Shown: positions 18,372 to 26,737 of the stretch, in pieces | Numbering within the stretch: position 1 is the first letter of the stretch | Layout: every line of letters begins with the position of its first letter | DNA from: Derxia lacustris | GTDB taxonomy: Bacteria > Pseudomonadota > Gammaproteobacteria > Burkholderiales > Burkholderiaceae_E | Direction of reading: 5' to 3' | Length of the DNA: 64,000 nt | Assembly: GCF_002105195.1 (NCBI RefSeq) | Contig: NZ_MUHU01000013.1 | Span: 1-64,000 of the forward strand | Notes under the pieces: model-generated | Seen by the model: the letters and a program-made list of their open reading frames with translations, nothing else | Databases searched by the model: none | What the model was told of the DNA's origin: nothing | Made by a program: the position numbers and the translations under genes

Positions 18372-20456
18372 TCAGAAGCCGAGCGCCAGCGTCAGCCGCG
18401 CCGAGCGCGGTTCGACCGGATGGAAATGCCGGTCGGCCACGCCCTCGGCCGGCTCGCCGGCCAGCCGCGATGCGTAGAAGTAGTCGATGTCGCTCGCCTT
18501 GCGGTCGAACAGATTGAACAGGTCGAGCGCGAGCCGCAGATCGGGCCCGAGGCGCCAGCCGAGCCGCACCGACGCCAGCGTGGTGCTGGCCGAGCGCACG
18601 CTGCCGTCCTCGACCAGCGGGCGCGGGCCGAAGTAGCGCAGCTGCATCTGGGCGCTGAACGGCCCGCGCTCGCCGGCGATGCCCAGGCTCGCCACCTTGT
18701 CGATGGCGCCCGGGATGCGGTCGCCTTCCGGCGCCGGCCCGCGATAGCGCGCGCGCGATGCCGACAGGTCGAGATCGACCGCCAGACCCTCGGCAGCGCG
18801 GTAGTGATTGCTCCATTCCACGCCGCTGCGGCGGCTGGCCCGGCTCGCTTCGGTATCGCCGGCATCGCCGACGAACACCAGCTCCGAGGCCAGGTCGAGC
18901 CGCCACAGCGCCAGCGAGCTTTGCAGGCCGTCGATCCATTCGCTGCGCGCGCCCAGCTCCAGCCCCTTGCTGCGCACCAGCGGCGTCACCGGGCTGGTGG
19001 GCGTGCCTTCGCGCGGCGCCACCGTCGCCACGGTGCCGCGCGCATCGTTGCTGTGAAAGCCGCTGCCGGCATTGGCGAACAGCTCGGTGCGCGCCCACGG
19101 CCCGGCCACGAAGGACAGCTTGGGCGAGGCCAGCGTGGCCGAGCGCGCGCCGCTGTTGCCGGCCACGCTGCTGCTCACGTCGAAGTCGGCATGGTCGACG
19201 CGCAGGCCGGCGATGCCGCGCAGCCAGGGCGCGAGCCGCAGCGTGGTCTCGCCGAAGGCGCTGGTGAGCGTCTGCCGCACCCGGCTTTCCTGCGTGGTGG
19301 CGGTGCGTTCGCGCGCCACGGTGCTGTAGAGCCCGACCGGATCGAGCCGGTCCTGGCGCAGTTGCAGGCCGAGCCGATGGGTGGCCGGCAGCCCGAACAG
19401 CGTGCCGCCCTCGAAGCCGCGCACCAGCGCGCCGCCCAGCACGCGGCGCCGCTCGGCCTGCTCGAACTGGTCGCCCTGCGCCGGGTTGTCGAGGAAGAAG
19501 GTGAAGTTGGAATACAGGTTCAGCCGCGAGCCGATCGCATAGGCGCTGGCCTGCCAGTCGCCGTCGTCGAGTTCGCGCCGGTGGTTGAACGACAGGCTGG
19601 CGCGCGCGCTGCGGCCGCCGTCGCTCGGGTCGAGGCTGCCGAAGCGGTCGAGCGCGCCGCTGGCCACGGCGCGCGCCGGAATCTGGTCGGTCGCGGTCCA
19701 GTGCGCGCGGTAGAGCATCGCGGTCGCGCTGGTCTGGCTGTCGCCGTCGCTGCGGCTCCAGCGCAGCAGGCCGCCAAACTTGGCAAAGCGTTCCGGCACG
19801 CGCCAGGGGCCATCGTTGCCGCCGACGTCGATGGCATAGAGCAGCGTGCCGTTGCGGCCGGCATCGGTCGCCGCCGCGTCGGCCGCGCCGAGCTCGATGG
19901 AATCGGCGAGCAGGCCGCGCCGGTAGCCGCCGCTGCCGGCCGTGAGCTGGGCCAGTCCGCGCGGCAGCCGATCCACCAGCGCAATCCGCGCGCTGCCGGC
20001 CGAGGCGAAATCGCCGTCCTCGGCCCGGTACGGCCCCTTGCGATAGTCGATGCGCCGGACCAGCTCGGGGCTGAGGAAGTTGAGATCGCTATAGCCCTGG
20101 CCGTGGGCATGCGTGGGCATGTTGACCGGCATGCCGTCGACCCAGGTGGCGAAGTCGGTGCCGTGGTCGAGATTGAAGCCGCGCAGGAACATCTGGTTGG
20201 CCTTGCCGTCGCCGCTGTGCTGGGTCACGACCACGCCGGGCACGAATTCGAGCAGCTCGCCGGTGCGCTGGAGCGGCCGGCTCTCGATCAGCGCGCCGGT
20301 CACCGCGCCTTCGCTCGCGGCATCCGAGCTGCCCACGCCGTTGTCGTAGTGGATGCGGAATTCGCGCCGGTCGAGCTGGGTTGCGGATTGCGCATGGGCC
20401 AGCGCCGGACCGGCCGACAGCAGGGCGATGAGCGTGAGACGCCAGGATGGGTTCAT
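18372..20456 (-). CDS. TonB-dependent outer-membrane receptor
   Basis: This 694-residue protein has a signal peptide (RLTLIALLSAGPALAHAQ), a plug domain (about 40-150, with GELLEFVPGVVVTQHSGDGK and NQMFLRGFNLDHGTDFATWV) and a long 22-strand-type barrel ending ARLTLALGF with the terminal Phe required for assembly. It imports a scarce substrate using TonB energy. The neighbouring HupE/UreJ gene and a NikR-like palindrome just upstream suggest nickel or another metal chelate (inference). ATG 20456 was preferred over an in-frame start 11 codons upstream because the signal peptide begins there. AraC follows downstream. Confidence 0.92.
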   Translation of the reverse strand: MNPSWRLTLIALLSAGPALAHAQSATQLDRREFRIHYDNGVGSSDAASEGAVTGALIESRPLQRTGELLEFVPGVVVTQHSGDGKANQMFLRGFNLDHGTDFATWVDGMPVNMPTHAHGQGYSDLNFLSPELVRRIDYRKGPYRAEDGDFASAGSARIALVDRLPRGLAQLTAGSGGYRRGLLADSIELGAADAAATDAGRNGTLLYAIDVGGNDGPWRVPERFAKFGGLLRWSRSDGDSQTSATAMLYRAHWTATDQIPARAVASGALDRFGSLDPSDGGRSARASLSFNHRRELDDGDWQASAYAIGSRLNLYSNFTFFLDNPAQGDQFEQAERRRVLGGALVRGFEGGTLFGLPATHRLGLQLRQDRLDPVGLYSTVARERTATTQESRVRQTLTSAFGETTLRLAPWLRGIAGLRVDHADFDVSSSVAGNSGARSATLASPKLSFVAGPWARTELFANAGSGFHSNDARGTVATVAPREGTPTSPVTPLVRSKGLELGARSEWIDGLQSSLALWRLDLASELVFVGDAGDTEASRASRRSGVEWSNHYRAAEGLAVDLDLSASRARYRGPAPEGDRIPGAIDKVASLGIAGERGPFSAQMQLRYFGPRPLVEDGSVRSASTTLASVRLGWRLGPDLRLALDLFNLFDRKASDIDYFYASRLAGEPAEGVADRHFHPVEPRSARLTLALGF

Positions 20457-20464
20457 GTGCGCTT

Positions 20465-20491
20465 GTATGATGTTTTTCAAAAATCTCATAT
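20465..20491 (-). promoter_or_regulatory. NikR-like palindrome upstream of the TonB receptor
   Basis: GTATGA at 20465-20470 and TCATAT at 20486-20491 flank a 15-nt AT-rich spacer (TG-TTTTT-C-AAAAA-TC), ending 8 bp before the receptor start codon. Nine of eleven base pairs around the centre at 20478 are symmetric. The half-sites match the Escherichia coli NikR consensus GTATGA-N16-TCATAC except for one spacer base and one end base. It could bind a NikR-type or other metalloregulator. Confidence 0.45.
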
Positions 20492-20584
20492 GAACGGCCG
20501 AAGCATCGCAGCTCCGGGCGCTGCCGTGGGCGTTTCAGGCGCCGGCGGCAGTCATGAGCGCGCCGGCCGGTGCGTAAAAGCCAC

Positions 20585-21730
20585 TCACACGAAGCCCGCC
20601 GCCAGCCAGGGCGCCAGATCGAAGGCGCGCTCGACGAACCAGAGCGCCGCCAGCAGCGCAATCGCCGCCGAGCCGGCGCCGAACACGCCGCGCCGGTAGA
20701 AGCGCCCGTGCCGCAGCAGCAGCGCCAGCGGAAAGAAGCCCGCGACGATGGCCAGCTGCCCGACCTCCACCCCACCGTTGAAGCCGGCCAGCGACAGCGC
20801 CAGCGCGCCCGGCGCCAGGCCCAGCTCGCGCAGCGCGGTCGCAAAGCCGAAGCCGTGGATCAGCCCGAAGCCGAAGGCCGCCGTCCAGCGCCCGCGCCGC
20901 ACCACCGGCCACAGGTTGTTGAGCGCCGCGAGCACGACCGTGAGCGCGATGGCCGACTCGACCAGCCGCGACGGCAGCGCAATCCAGCCGAGCACGGCGA
21001 GCGTGAGCGTCACCGAATGGGCGACGGTGAAGGCGGTGACGATCTTGAGCACGTCGACAAGCGCGGCGCGCGGCTCGGTCACGCCGCGCCAGCCGTCGGC
21101 GCCACGCACCAGCACCGAGCCGAGCAGCAGGCAGAGCAGGAACAGCACATGGTCGTAGCCGCGCCAGATGTGGGTCATGCCTTCGCGGCCGAATTGCAGC
21201 AGCGTGGCGAGGCCGTCGGTCTTGCCGCCGGCACGGTCGGCAAGCAGGCGCGGGCTGGCCGGCCCGAGCACCGCGCTGCGTTCGCTGCCGTCGGCCGCGA
21301 TCAGCCGCACGATGCCGCGATGGCTCGGATCGGCGAGCGCGAACAGGCGATAGTCGACATCGGGCAGGCCGGCGCAGGCATAGCCGCGCTCGATGACGAG
21401 ATAGGCGCCGTCGCTGTGGTTGTCGATGCGGTGCTCGGGCGGGCCGGCCGGCGTGCAGTCGCCGGCGCCGCCGTGCAGGCCGAGGCTGGCGAAGGCGAGC
21501 GCGTCGATGGCGCCGAGCTGCTCGCGCAATTCGCCCCAGCTGAGCTGGCCGTCGTCGTTGCCGTCGAGGCCGAGCTGGTTGTCGAGATCGCGCAGCGCGA
21601 TGTCCCAGCGCAGTTGCAGGCGCGGGTCGGCGCCGGCGCGCAGCGTGAGATAGCTGTCGCTGGCCTTGTGCGCGGCGGCGGGCGCGGCCAGGCCAAGCAG
21701 CAGCGCGAATGCGAACAGCAGGCGGTTCAT
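20585..21730 (-). CDS. HupE/UreJ-family membrane protein with EF-hand ectodomain
   Basis: The protein has 381 residues. A signal peptide is followed by a periplasmic domain of about 170 residues and then a six-helix HupE/UreJ domain (about 190-375, with GYDHVLFLLCLLLGSVL, VTAFTVAHSVTLTLAVLG and LIHGFGFATALRELGL; the His residues are typical of nickel/cobalt permeases). The ectodomain holds a perfect EF-hand loop, D56 to E67 (DGNDDGQLSWGE), so calcium binding is likely. Its start overlaps the TPR gene stop by 4 bp. HupE/UreJ proteins transport nickel or cobalt; metal identity here is inferred. Confidence 0.88.
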   Translation of the reverse strand: MNRLLFAFALLLGLAAPAAAHKASDSYLTLRAGADPRLQLRWDIALRDLDNQLGLDGNDDGQLSWGELREQLGAIDALAFASLGLHGGAGDCTPAGPPEHRIDNHSDGAYLVIERGYACAGLPDVDYRLFALADPSHRGIVRLIAADGSERSAVLGPASPRLLADRAGGKTDGLATLLQFGREGMTHIWRGYDHVLFLLCLLLGSVLVRGADGWRGVTEPRAALVDVLKIVTAFTVAHSVTLTLAVLGWIALPSRLVESAIALTVVLAALNNLWPVVRRGRWTAAFGFGLIHGFGFATALRELGLAPGALALSLAGFNGGVEVGQLAIVAGFFPLALLLRHGRFYRRGVFGAGSAAIALLAALWFVERAFDLAPWLAAGFV

Positions 21731-23022
21731 GCGGGCCTCCGGGCCGGCGTGGCGGCAAACGCGCCGAGCCGACGGTCGGCGATGCGGTTGCGGGCGATGA
21801 AGTCGCGCGCGTCGGCGAGCGCGGCGTCGGCGCCGTCGCAGCCCGGGCAGGCGGCGGCGCTGTCGATGAGCAGGCGCAGATCGGCCGGCTCGCGCTGCAC
21901 GCGCCAGTTGCTGCGCGCAAGCGCCAGCGCGGCGCCGGGGTCGTCGGCCAGCGCGAGGCGGAAGCGCGCTTCCTCGCGCCGGTGCACGGTGTCGCCGCGC
22001 AGCCGGGCGGCGGCGAAGCGGTCGGCGAGGTCGGCGCGCGCGGTCTGCCAGCGCGGATCGCCGAGCGCGCGCCAGGCGATGCCGAGCCGCAGCAGCAGCG
22101 CATCGGCGCGGCGGTGGTCGTCGAGCAGGCGGGCGGCGTCGGCGGGCCGGCCGGCGTCGAGCAGGAAGTCGGCATAGGCGCCGAGGGTGTAGGCATCGCG
22201 GCCGGCGACAAGCGCGCGGCGGAAGGCGACGTCGGCGCGCGCACTGTCGCCCCGGCGCTCGGACATCTCGGCGTCGAGCAGCGCGAGCCAGCCGCCGTCG
22301 TCGTCGGCGGCGCGGCCCGGGCGGGCGTCGAGGTCGGCGCCGGCGAGCGCGGCCAGTTCGGCGGCGCCGCGTTCCGGCTCGCCGCGCAGGCTGGCGAGTT
22401 CGGCGCGTGCGGCACGGGCATAGCGCGCCGCGGCGGGCTGGTCGGCGAGCCGGTCGAGATCGCGTTGCGCCTCGTCATAGCGGCCCTGCACTTGCAGCAC
22501 CGAGGCGCGCACCAGCCGCGCCTGGGCATCGTCGGGCGCGCTGCGCAGCACGGCATCGAGCGCGGCCAGCGCCGCATCGAAATCGTGATTGGCCTGAAGC
22601 AGGATGGCTTGCAGCACGCGCAACGGGCGCGGCGCGTCGGGCCGGTCGCGCCAGGGCGCGAGCGCGGCTTCGGCGGCGCCGAGAAAGCGCGGATCGCCAT
22701 CGCGCCGCGCCAGGCCGATGGCGGCCTGGGCGGTGGCGGCGGCCAGCGCGGCGTCGTCGGGCCGCGCCGCGAGCCGATGCTTCATCAGCTTGTAGGCATG
22801 CAGGTCATCGTCGCGCGGCTGCTCGCGCAAGCGCTCGACGATGACGCTGTCGTTCGCCGGCAGCCAGGGCTCGGCCCCGGCGGCGCCGGCCAGCGCGAAT
22901 TGCGCCGCGATGAAGGCGCCGAGCCACAGCGCCTCCACGGCCAGGCTGCGCAGCCGCGCCCGCGCGCTGCCGGCCGACGGCGCCGGCAACCGGCCGGCAG
23001 CGGTGCGGGGCTGGGGCTGCAT
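21727..23022 (-). CDS. TPR-repeat protein, probably membrane-anchored
   Basis: This 431-residue protein has an N-terminal hydrophobic segment (about residues 26-48) and then about eight helical pairs with TPR-like spacing (for example VLRSAPDDAQARLVRASVLQ and VQGRYDEAQRDLDRLADQ). Near the C-terminus is a CPGCDG motif that could bind metal or form a disulphide. TPR proteins act as protein-protein scaffolds. It sits between a lipoprotein gene (13 bp upstream) and HupE (4-bp overlap), so it is part of the DUF4331-lipoprotein-TPR-HupE operon and may organise that complex in the periplasm. Confidence 0.8.
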   Translation of the reverse strand: MQPQPRTAAGRLPAPSAGSARARLRSLAVEALWLGAFIAAQFALAGAAGAEPWLPANDSVIVERLREQPRDDDLHAYKLMKHRLAARPDDAALAAATAQAAIGLARRDGDPRFLGAAEAALAPWRDRPDAPRPLRVLQAILLQANHDFDAALAALDAVLRSAPDDAQARLVRASVLQVQGRYDEAQRDLDRLADQPAAARYARAARAELASLRGEPERGAAELAALAGADLDARPGRAADDDGGWLALLDAEMSERRGDSARADVAFRRALVAGRDAYTLGAYADFLLDAGRPADAARLLDDHRRADALLLRLGIAWRALGDPRWQTARADLADRFAAARLRGDTVHRREEARFRLALADDPGAALALARSNWRVQREPADLRLLIDSAAACPGCDGADAALADARDFIARNRIADRRLGAFAATPARRPA

Positions 23023-23034
23023 CGCGGGCTCCGA

Positions 23035-23283
23035 TCAGAGGGCGCCCGGCTCGGCGCTGTCGTCGCCGGGCGCCATGTCCTGGCCCAGCGCGATCGGCTC
23101 GCCGTCCTCGCTGGGCGCCAGTCTGGCGATGAAGCCGGCGAAGGCCTGGGCGCTGGCGAGCGCCGTGGCCGGCAGCGCGCTGGCGTCGGCCAGCGGCGCC
23201 GGATCGCTGCCGCCCGAGCCGCCGCAACCGGCCAGCAGCGCGGCTACCGCGAGCGCCGCCACAAAGATGCGTCTGGTTTGCAT
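23035..23283 (-). CDS. Small lipoprotein
   Basis: This 82-residue protein begins MQTRRIFVAALAVAALLAGC, a lipoprotein signal with lipobox LAGC, followed by GGSGGSDPAP, a flexible linker. The mature part of about 60 residues has no recognised domain. It lies 20 bp after DUF4331 and 12 bp before the TPR gene in the same operon, which suggests a small accessory factor of that system. Confidence 0.75.
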   Translation of the reverse strand: MQTRRIFVAALAVAALLAGCGGSGGSDPAPLADASALPATALASAQAFAGFIARLAPSEDGEPIALGQDMAPGDDSAEPGAL

Positions 23284-23303
23284 GTTCCCGGCTCCGGCGC
23301 GCA

Positions 23304-24836
23304 TCAGTTGGCCTTGGCGCCGGCGAGCGGTGCCTTCAGGTAGGGAAAGCCGGTGTCGAAGAAGCCCGCATTGACCTCGGCGCCGTCGGTGTACGGCAGG
23401 CCGCCGGCCTTGGCATCGCCCGCCTTGCAGCCAAACACCGACGGTGCATCGAGCGTGCACAGCACGCCCATCGCCACCCGCAGCGTCGCATCGACCACGT
23501 CGTCGCCGGGCCGGCGGCCGTTGGGGAAGCCGGCGCTGTCGCTGGCCAGCACGCCCAGGCTGCGCTGCTGGTCGGCCGGCTTCGGCGCGATGGACGTGTT
23601 GAGCCGCAGCATCTCGGCCGGCGTCACCGACTTGGGCTGGTTCACGCCCTTGATGCCGGTGAGGAAGGTGGCAACGATGTCGGCGCGCGGCGTGCTGGTC
23701 GGCGCCGGCACGTTGAACAGGGCTTGCAGAATCGTCGGCAGCGTGGGGTTGGTGACGTAGGTGGCGAACTGGCCGTCGTTCTGCGGCCTGGAGGCGTTGA
23801 AGCGGTCCTTGTCCTTCAGCCCGATGACCAGCTCATTGACCAGCGGCATGCCGAGGCGCGACACCTGGGTCCAGGCGCCGCCGGTGAGTTCGGCGCGGTT
23901 GTTGCCGCTCGGCGTGGGATTGAGCAGCCGGCCCTGACGCAGGCTGGCGGTGGTCCAGCCGCCGATCACCGGATCGCCGTTGGCCACCAGGCAGGCGGTC
24001 GGGATTTCCAGCTCCAGCGCGGTCACGTTCTTGTAGGCGAGCTTGTCGGGATTGGCCGTCGGCGACCCCACCGGGTTCAGGTTGAACTGGTCGAAGGCCT
24101 GGCCCAGCGCCACCACGAACGGGTCCTTGCGCTGGCCCACGAACACCCGGCCCGGCCCGGCGGCGCAGCCCGGGATGTTGATGCTGTAGACGTACTGGCC
24201 GGCGTACTTGGCATAGGCCGCATCGCTGCCGAAGGTCTTGTCGCCGACATAGTCGAGCGGCTTGGTGAAGGTCTTGCTGCCGTCGGCCGCATTGGTCACG
24301 GCATCGCGCCGGCCGCCGCGCCGGTCGCCGCGCACGATGTCGAGCGTGAAGCTCTCATTCACGTTGATGCGCGAGCTGTCGCCGGCCGCCACGCTGCCCA
24401 CCGTCGTCACCAGCGGGATGGCCACGTTGGCGCCGGCGATCGGCAGGCTCAGATCCTTGAGCGTGTTCTTGAAGCGGAACTGGAAGGTGATGTCTTCCTT
24501 GCCGTCGCCGGTGTTGTCGACGTGGATCTCGTAGAGCGCGTTGGGGTCGAGCGAGAAGTAGTTGGGGCCGCCATACGGGTCTTGCAGCGGCTCGTAGTCG
24601 GCGATGAGCGTGGTGTAGGCGGAGCGGCCCGACTCATAGCTCTGGAACATGTAGAAGTCGGTGCCGTCGACCTTGGGCGCGGTGGTGATGAACGGCGCCT
24701 CGCGGTGGCTCGATGCGAGCGCGCTGCCGGCGCCGGCCATGCCGATGGCGGCCAGTGCAATTGCGAGCGCGGCGCGCACCGGGCGACGCGAGGATTCCGG
24801 CAGCGCCGGGCAGCGGTTCTGAAGCAGGACGGGCAT
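23304..24836 (-). CDS. DUF4331-family exported protein
   Basis: This 510-residue protein has a signal peptide ending near GSALA and then SSHREAPFITTAPKVDGTDF, the hallmark N-terminus of DUF4331. Later DUF4331 landmarks include DPNALYEIHVDNTGDGKEDI and RVSRLGMPLVNELVIGLKDK-like stretches (here VSRLGMPLVNELVIGLKDKD). The function of the family is unknown; members are secreted and frequently adjoin ECF sigma factors. It is the first gene of an operon with a lipoprotein, TPR and HupE gene. A motif identical in layout to that before the sigma gene lies about 50 nt upstream. Confidence 0.9.
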   Translation of the reverse strand: MPVLLQNRCPALPESSRRPVRAALAIALAAIGMAGAGSALASSHREAPFITTAPKVDGTDFYMFQSYESGRSAYTTLIADYEPLQDPYGGPNYFSLDPNALYEIHVDNTGDGKEDITFQFRFKNTLKDLSLPIAGANVAIPLVTTVGSVAAGDSSRINVNESFTLDIVRGDRRGGRRDAVTNAADGSKTFTKPLDYVGDKTFGSDAAYAKYAGQYVYSINIPGCAAGPGRVFVGQRKDPFVVALGQAFDQFNLNPVGSPTANPDKLAYKNVTALELEIPTACLVANGDPVIGGWTTASLRQGRLLNPTPSGNNRAELTGGAWTQVSRLGMPLVNELVIGLKDKDRFNASRPQNDGQFATYVTNPTLPTILQALFNVPAPTSTPRADIVATFLTGIKGVNQPKSVTPAEMLRLNTSIAPKPADQQRSLGVLASDSAGFPNGRRPGDDVVDATLRVAMGVLCTLDAPSVFGCKAGDAKAGGLPYTDGAEVNAGFFDTGFPYLKAPLAGAKAN

Positions 24837-24887
24837 TGCAATCTCCGGGGGATCGGGCCCGCCGGGATGACGGGCCGCCTACCCGTC

Positions 24888-24916
24888 AATACGCAGCCAC
24901 TGCATTTCCGGATGCA
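24888..24916 (-). promoter_or_regulatory. Candidate ECF-sigma promoter of the DUF4331 operon
   Basis: On the minus strand TGCATCCGG is followed after exactly 14 nt by CGTATT. The same two boxes with the same spacing (second box CGTACT) occur before the ECF sigma gene at 26738-26766. The likely transcript start is 40-50 nt before the DUF4331 start codon. The shared bipartite motif fits -35/-10 elements of an autoregulating ECF sigma factor. Confidence 0.7.
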
Positions 24917-24952
24917 CTTGCGAACATCGTGCAATCCCTTGCAACGCACCGG

Positions 24953-25810
24953 TCACAGATGACCGAGCGCGCCCGCATCGTCGGCGCCGTGCACAAAGAA
25001 CAGCGCGCCGCCATCCGACATCACCTCGCCGTGAACCGCGCCCGCGTCCACGCTCTGGTAGTCGCCGGCGCAGACCAGGATGTCGCCGAAGTAGGCGTCG
25101 CCGTCGAGCATCACGCACTCCTCCAGCGCGGCATGGCCGTGGCCGGGGCAGACCGCGCCGGCCTCGAAGCGGTACAGGCGCGAGCTGTAGCCGTCGCGCG
25201 CCCAGAGCTTCTTCTCGCGCACGCCGGGCATGAAGTCGCGCCAGCCGTCGTCGCCGGCAAACACCGTGGTGGCGTGCTCGCGCGAGCCGGGCAGCCAGGC
25301 GCCGATGACTTCGCGCACCGCGCTGCCGTGGCTGCCGATGGCGGCGCCGCGCAGATAGATGAGCGCGCCGTCGGGCGACACCAGCCCCGAATGGCGGCTG
25401 CGCGCCGGCGCGACGTGATAGTCGCCGCGCCCGAGGCGCAGATCGCCCATCACCAGGCTGCCGCCGAGCACCACGCACTCTTCATGCTGGGCATGGCGGT
25501 GCGCCGGCAGCGTGGCGCCGGGCGCGAACTCGACCAGCAGCGAGCGCGCATCGGGCGTGTTGCGCAGCAGCTTGTAGCGCACGCCCTTCACATAGGGCTG
25601 CCAGCCGCCGTCGCGCCGGCGCACCGTGTGCACGCCGTGGCTGGCGGCACGGCTTTGCGCGGCGCGTTCGAGCAGGCGGGCACGCAGGGCGCCGGCCTGC
25701 GGCGCGGCCGGGACGATGGGCGCGAGCGCATCGGCCAGCAGGCCGGTGGCGAGTGCGTCGTCGGGCCGCGGTGCGGCCGGCTGGGGCGAGGAATTCAGGT
25801 CTTGGCTCAT
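24953..25810 (-). CDS. Double-cupin ChrR-like protein (probable anti-sigma partner)
   Basis: This 285-residue protein has two ChrR-type cupin domains (about 75-165 and 185-280). Their metal-site motifs are PAHRHAQHEECVVLGGSLV and PGHGHAALEECVMLDGDAY. Its start overlaps the ECF sigma stop by 4 bp (ATGA), the usual arrangement for sigma/anti-sigma pairs. In ChrR proteins the cupin senses singlet oxygen or peroxides and an N-terminal zinc domain (HxxxCxxC) holds the sigma factor. Here the N-terminal 70 residues lack that zinc motif, so the mechanism of sigma binding must differ or it may act only as a sensor. Confidence 0.8.
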   Translation of the reverse strand: MSQDLNSSPQPAAPRPDDALATGLLADALAPIVPAAPQAGALRARLLERAAQSRAASHGVHTVRRRDGGWQPYVKGVRYKLLRNTPDARSLLVEFAPGATLPAHRHAQHEECVVLGGSLVMGDLRLGRGDYHVAPARSRHSGLVSPDGALIYLRGAAIGSHGSAVREVIGAWLPGSREHATTVFAGDDGWRDFMPGVREKKLWARDGYSSRLYRFEAGAVCPGHGHAALEECVMLDGDAYFGDILVCAGDYQSVDAGAVHGEVMSDGGALFFVHGADDAGALGHL

Positions 25811-26592
25811 GGCGCGGATACGGCGGTGGCGAGGGTCTTGCGCAGTTGCAGCAGCGTCCGGCGCAGATGGGACTTGACGGTGCCGAGCGGCAATCCGGTG
25901 TGACTGGCGATCTCGTCGTGGGTGAGGCCCTGGAAGAAGGCCAGCGCGATCAGCTGGCGCGGCAGCGCATCGAGGCGGGCCAGCGCGGCATGCAGCACAT
26001 GGCCGCTGCGGGTGGCGGCGAGCAGGTCCTGCGGATCGTCGGCGACCGCAGGGTCGGCGTCGGCCGGCGCGAGCTCGGCGGTGTCGGCGACGCATTCGGC
26101 GCGGTCGACGCGACGCAGCGCATCGAGGGCACGGCTGCGCGCGATGGTGAGCAGCCAGGCCAGCGCCGAGCCGCGCTCGGGATCGAAGCGCGGCGCCTGG
26201 CGCCAGACCTGCCAGAACGTGTCTTCGGCGACTTCCTCGGCGGTCTGGGCATTGCGCACGATGCGCAGCGCCAGGCCATGCACGCGGCCGACGGTGGCGT
26301 CGTAGAGCTCGGCCAGCGCCTGTTCATCGCGCTCGACGATGCGGGCGATCAGGCCGCAGAGCGCGGCCTCGTCGGCGGAACGCGGCAGCGCAGCGGCCAG
26401 CGCCAGCGTGGCGTCGTCGCGCGCTTCGGGCGGCGGTTCATCCTCGAACTCGGCAGTGCCGCAGCCGGCGAACGACGGACTGGGAAGGTCGGCGACCATG
26501 AACTCGCTCTCGCAGGGGAAGGTCGGGCGCAGCAGCAGGCGCGGGTCGATGTGGCGCCGCGCGCAGGGCGCCGACGGGCAGGCGGAAATCAT
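25807..26592 (-). CDS. ECF-type RNA polymerase sigma factor
   Basis: From ATG 26592 the protein has 261 residues; a start at 26499 (MVADLPSPSF) would give 230. The region-2 stretch DEQALAELYDATVGRVHGLA and QTAEEVAEDTFWQVWRQAPR, then ARSRALDALRR, precede region 4 (LPRQLIALAFFQGLTHDEIA, GLPLGTVKSHLRRTLLQLRK), the signature of group-IV sigma factors related to the RpoE/ChrR (ECF11-like) group. Codons between the two starts have the strong GC3 bias of coding DNA, and ATG 26592 overlaps the stop of a short upstream frame, so the longer form is plausible. Its extra N-terminus has a C-x4-C-x3-H cluster. It is followed by its cupin partner and probably transcribes itself and the DUF4331 operon. Confidence 0.88.
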   Translation of the reverse strand: MISACPSAPCARRHIDPRLLLRPTFPCESEFMVADLPSPSFAGCGTAEFEDEPPPEARDDATLALAAALPRSADEAALCGLIARIVERDEQALAELYDATVGRVHGLALRIVRNAQTAEEVAEDTFWQVWRQAPRFDPERGSALAWLLTIARSRALDALRRVDRAECVADTAELAPADADPAVADDPQDLLAATRSGHVLHAALARLDALPRQLIALAFFQGLTHDEIASHTGLPLGTVKSHLRRTLLQLRKTLATAVSAP

Positions 26593-26687
26593 GCACCGCC
26601 ACCCGGCAGGGCTGCGCGCCTTGGCCGACGGCGCAACCGGCCGCGACGACCGGCGGCGGAGAAGGGAAACGGAAAGCTGGCTTGCAT
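26589..26687 (-). CDS. Possible 32-residue leader peptide before the sigma gene
   Basis: Within the transcribed leader of the ECF sigma gene, an ATG at 26687 opens a 32-codon frame (MQASFPFPFSAAGRRG..., very basic afterwards). Its TGA overlaps the sigma gene's upstream ATG in the form ATGA. This layout would allow translational coupling. No homologue is recognised and the ribosome site is weak, so it may be fortuitous. Confidence 0.25.
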   Translation of the reverse strand: MQASFPFPFSAAGRRGRLRRRPRRAALPGGGA

Positions 26688-26737
26688 GGCAGAGGTCCTC
26701 GGGCTGGCGGGTCGGCCCGAATGGAGCCCCCTGCCCC

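Noticed and set aside
18339-20699. A 786-codon plus-strand frame opposite the TonB receptor
   Set aside because: The composition is that of an antisense shadow and the receptor on the minus strand has signal peptide, plug and barrel.
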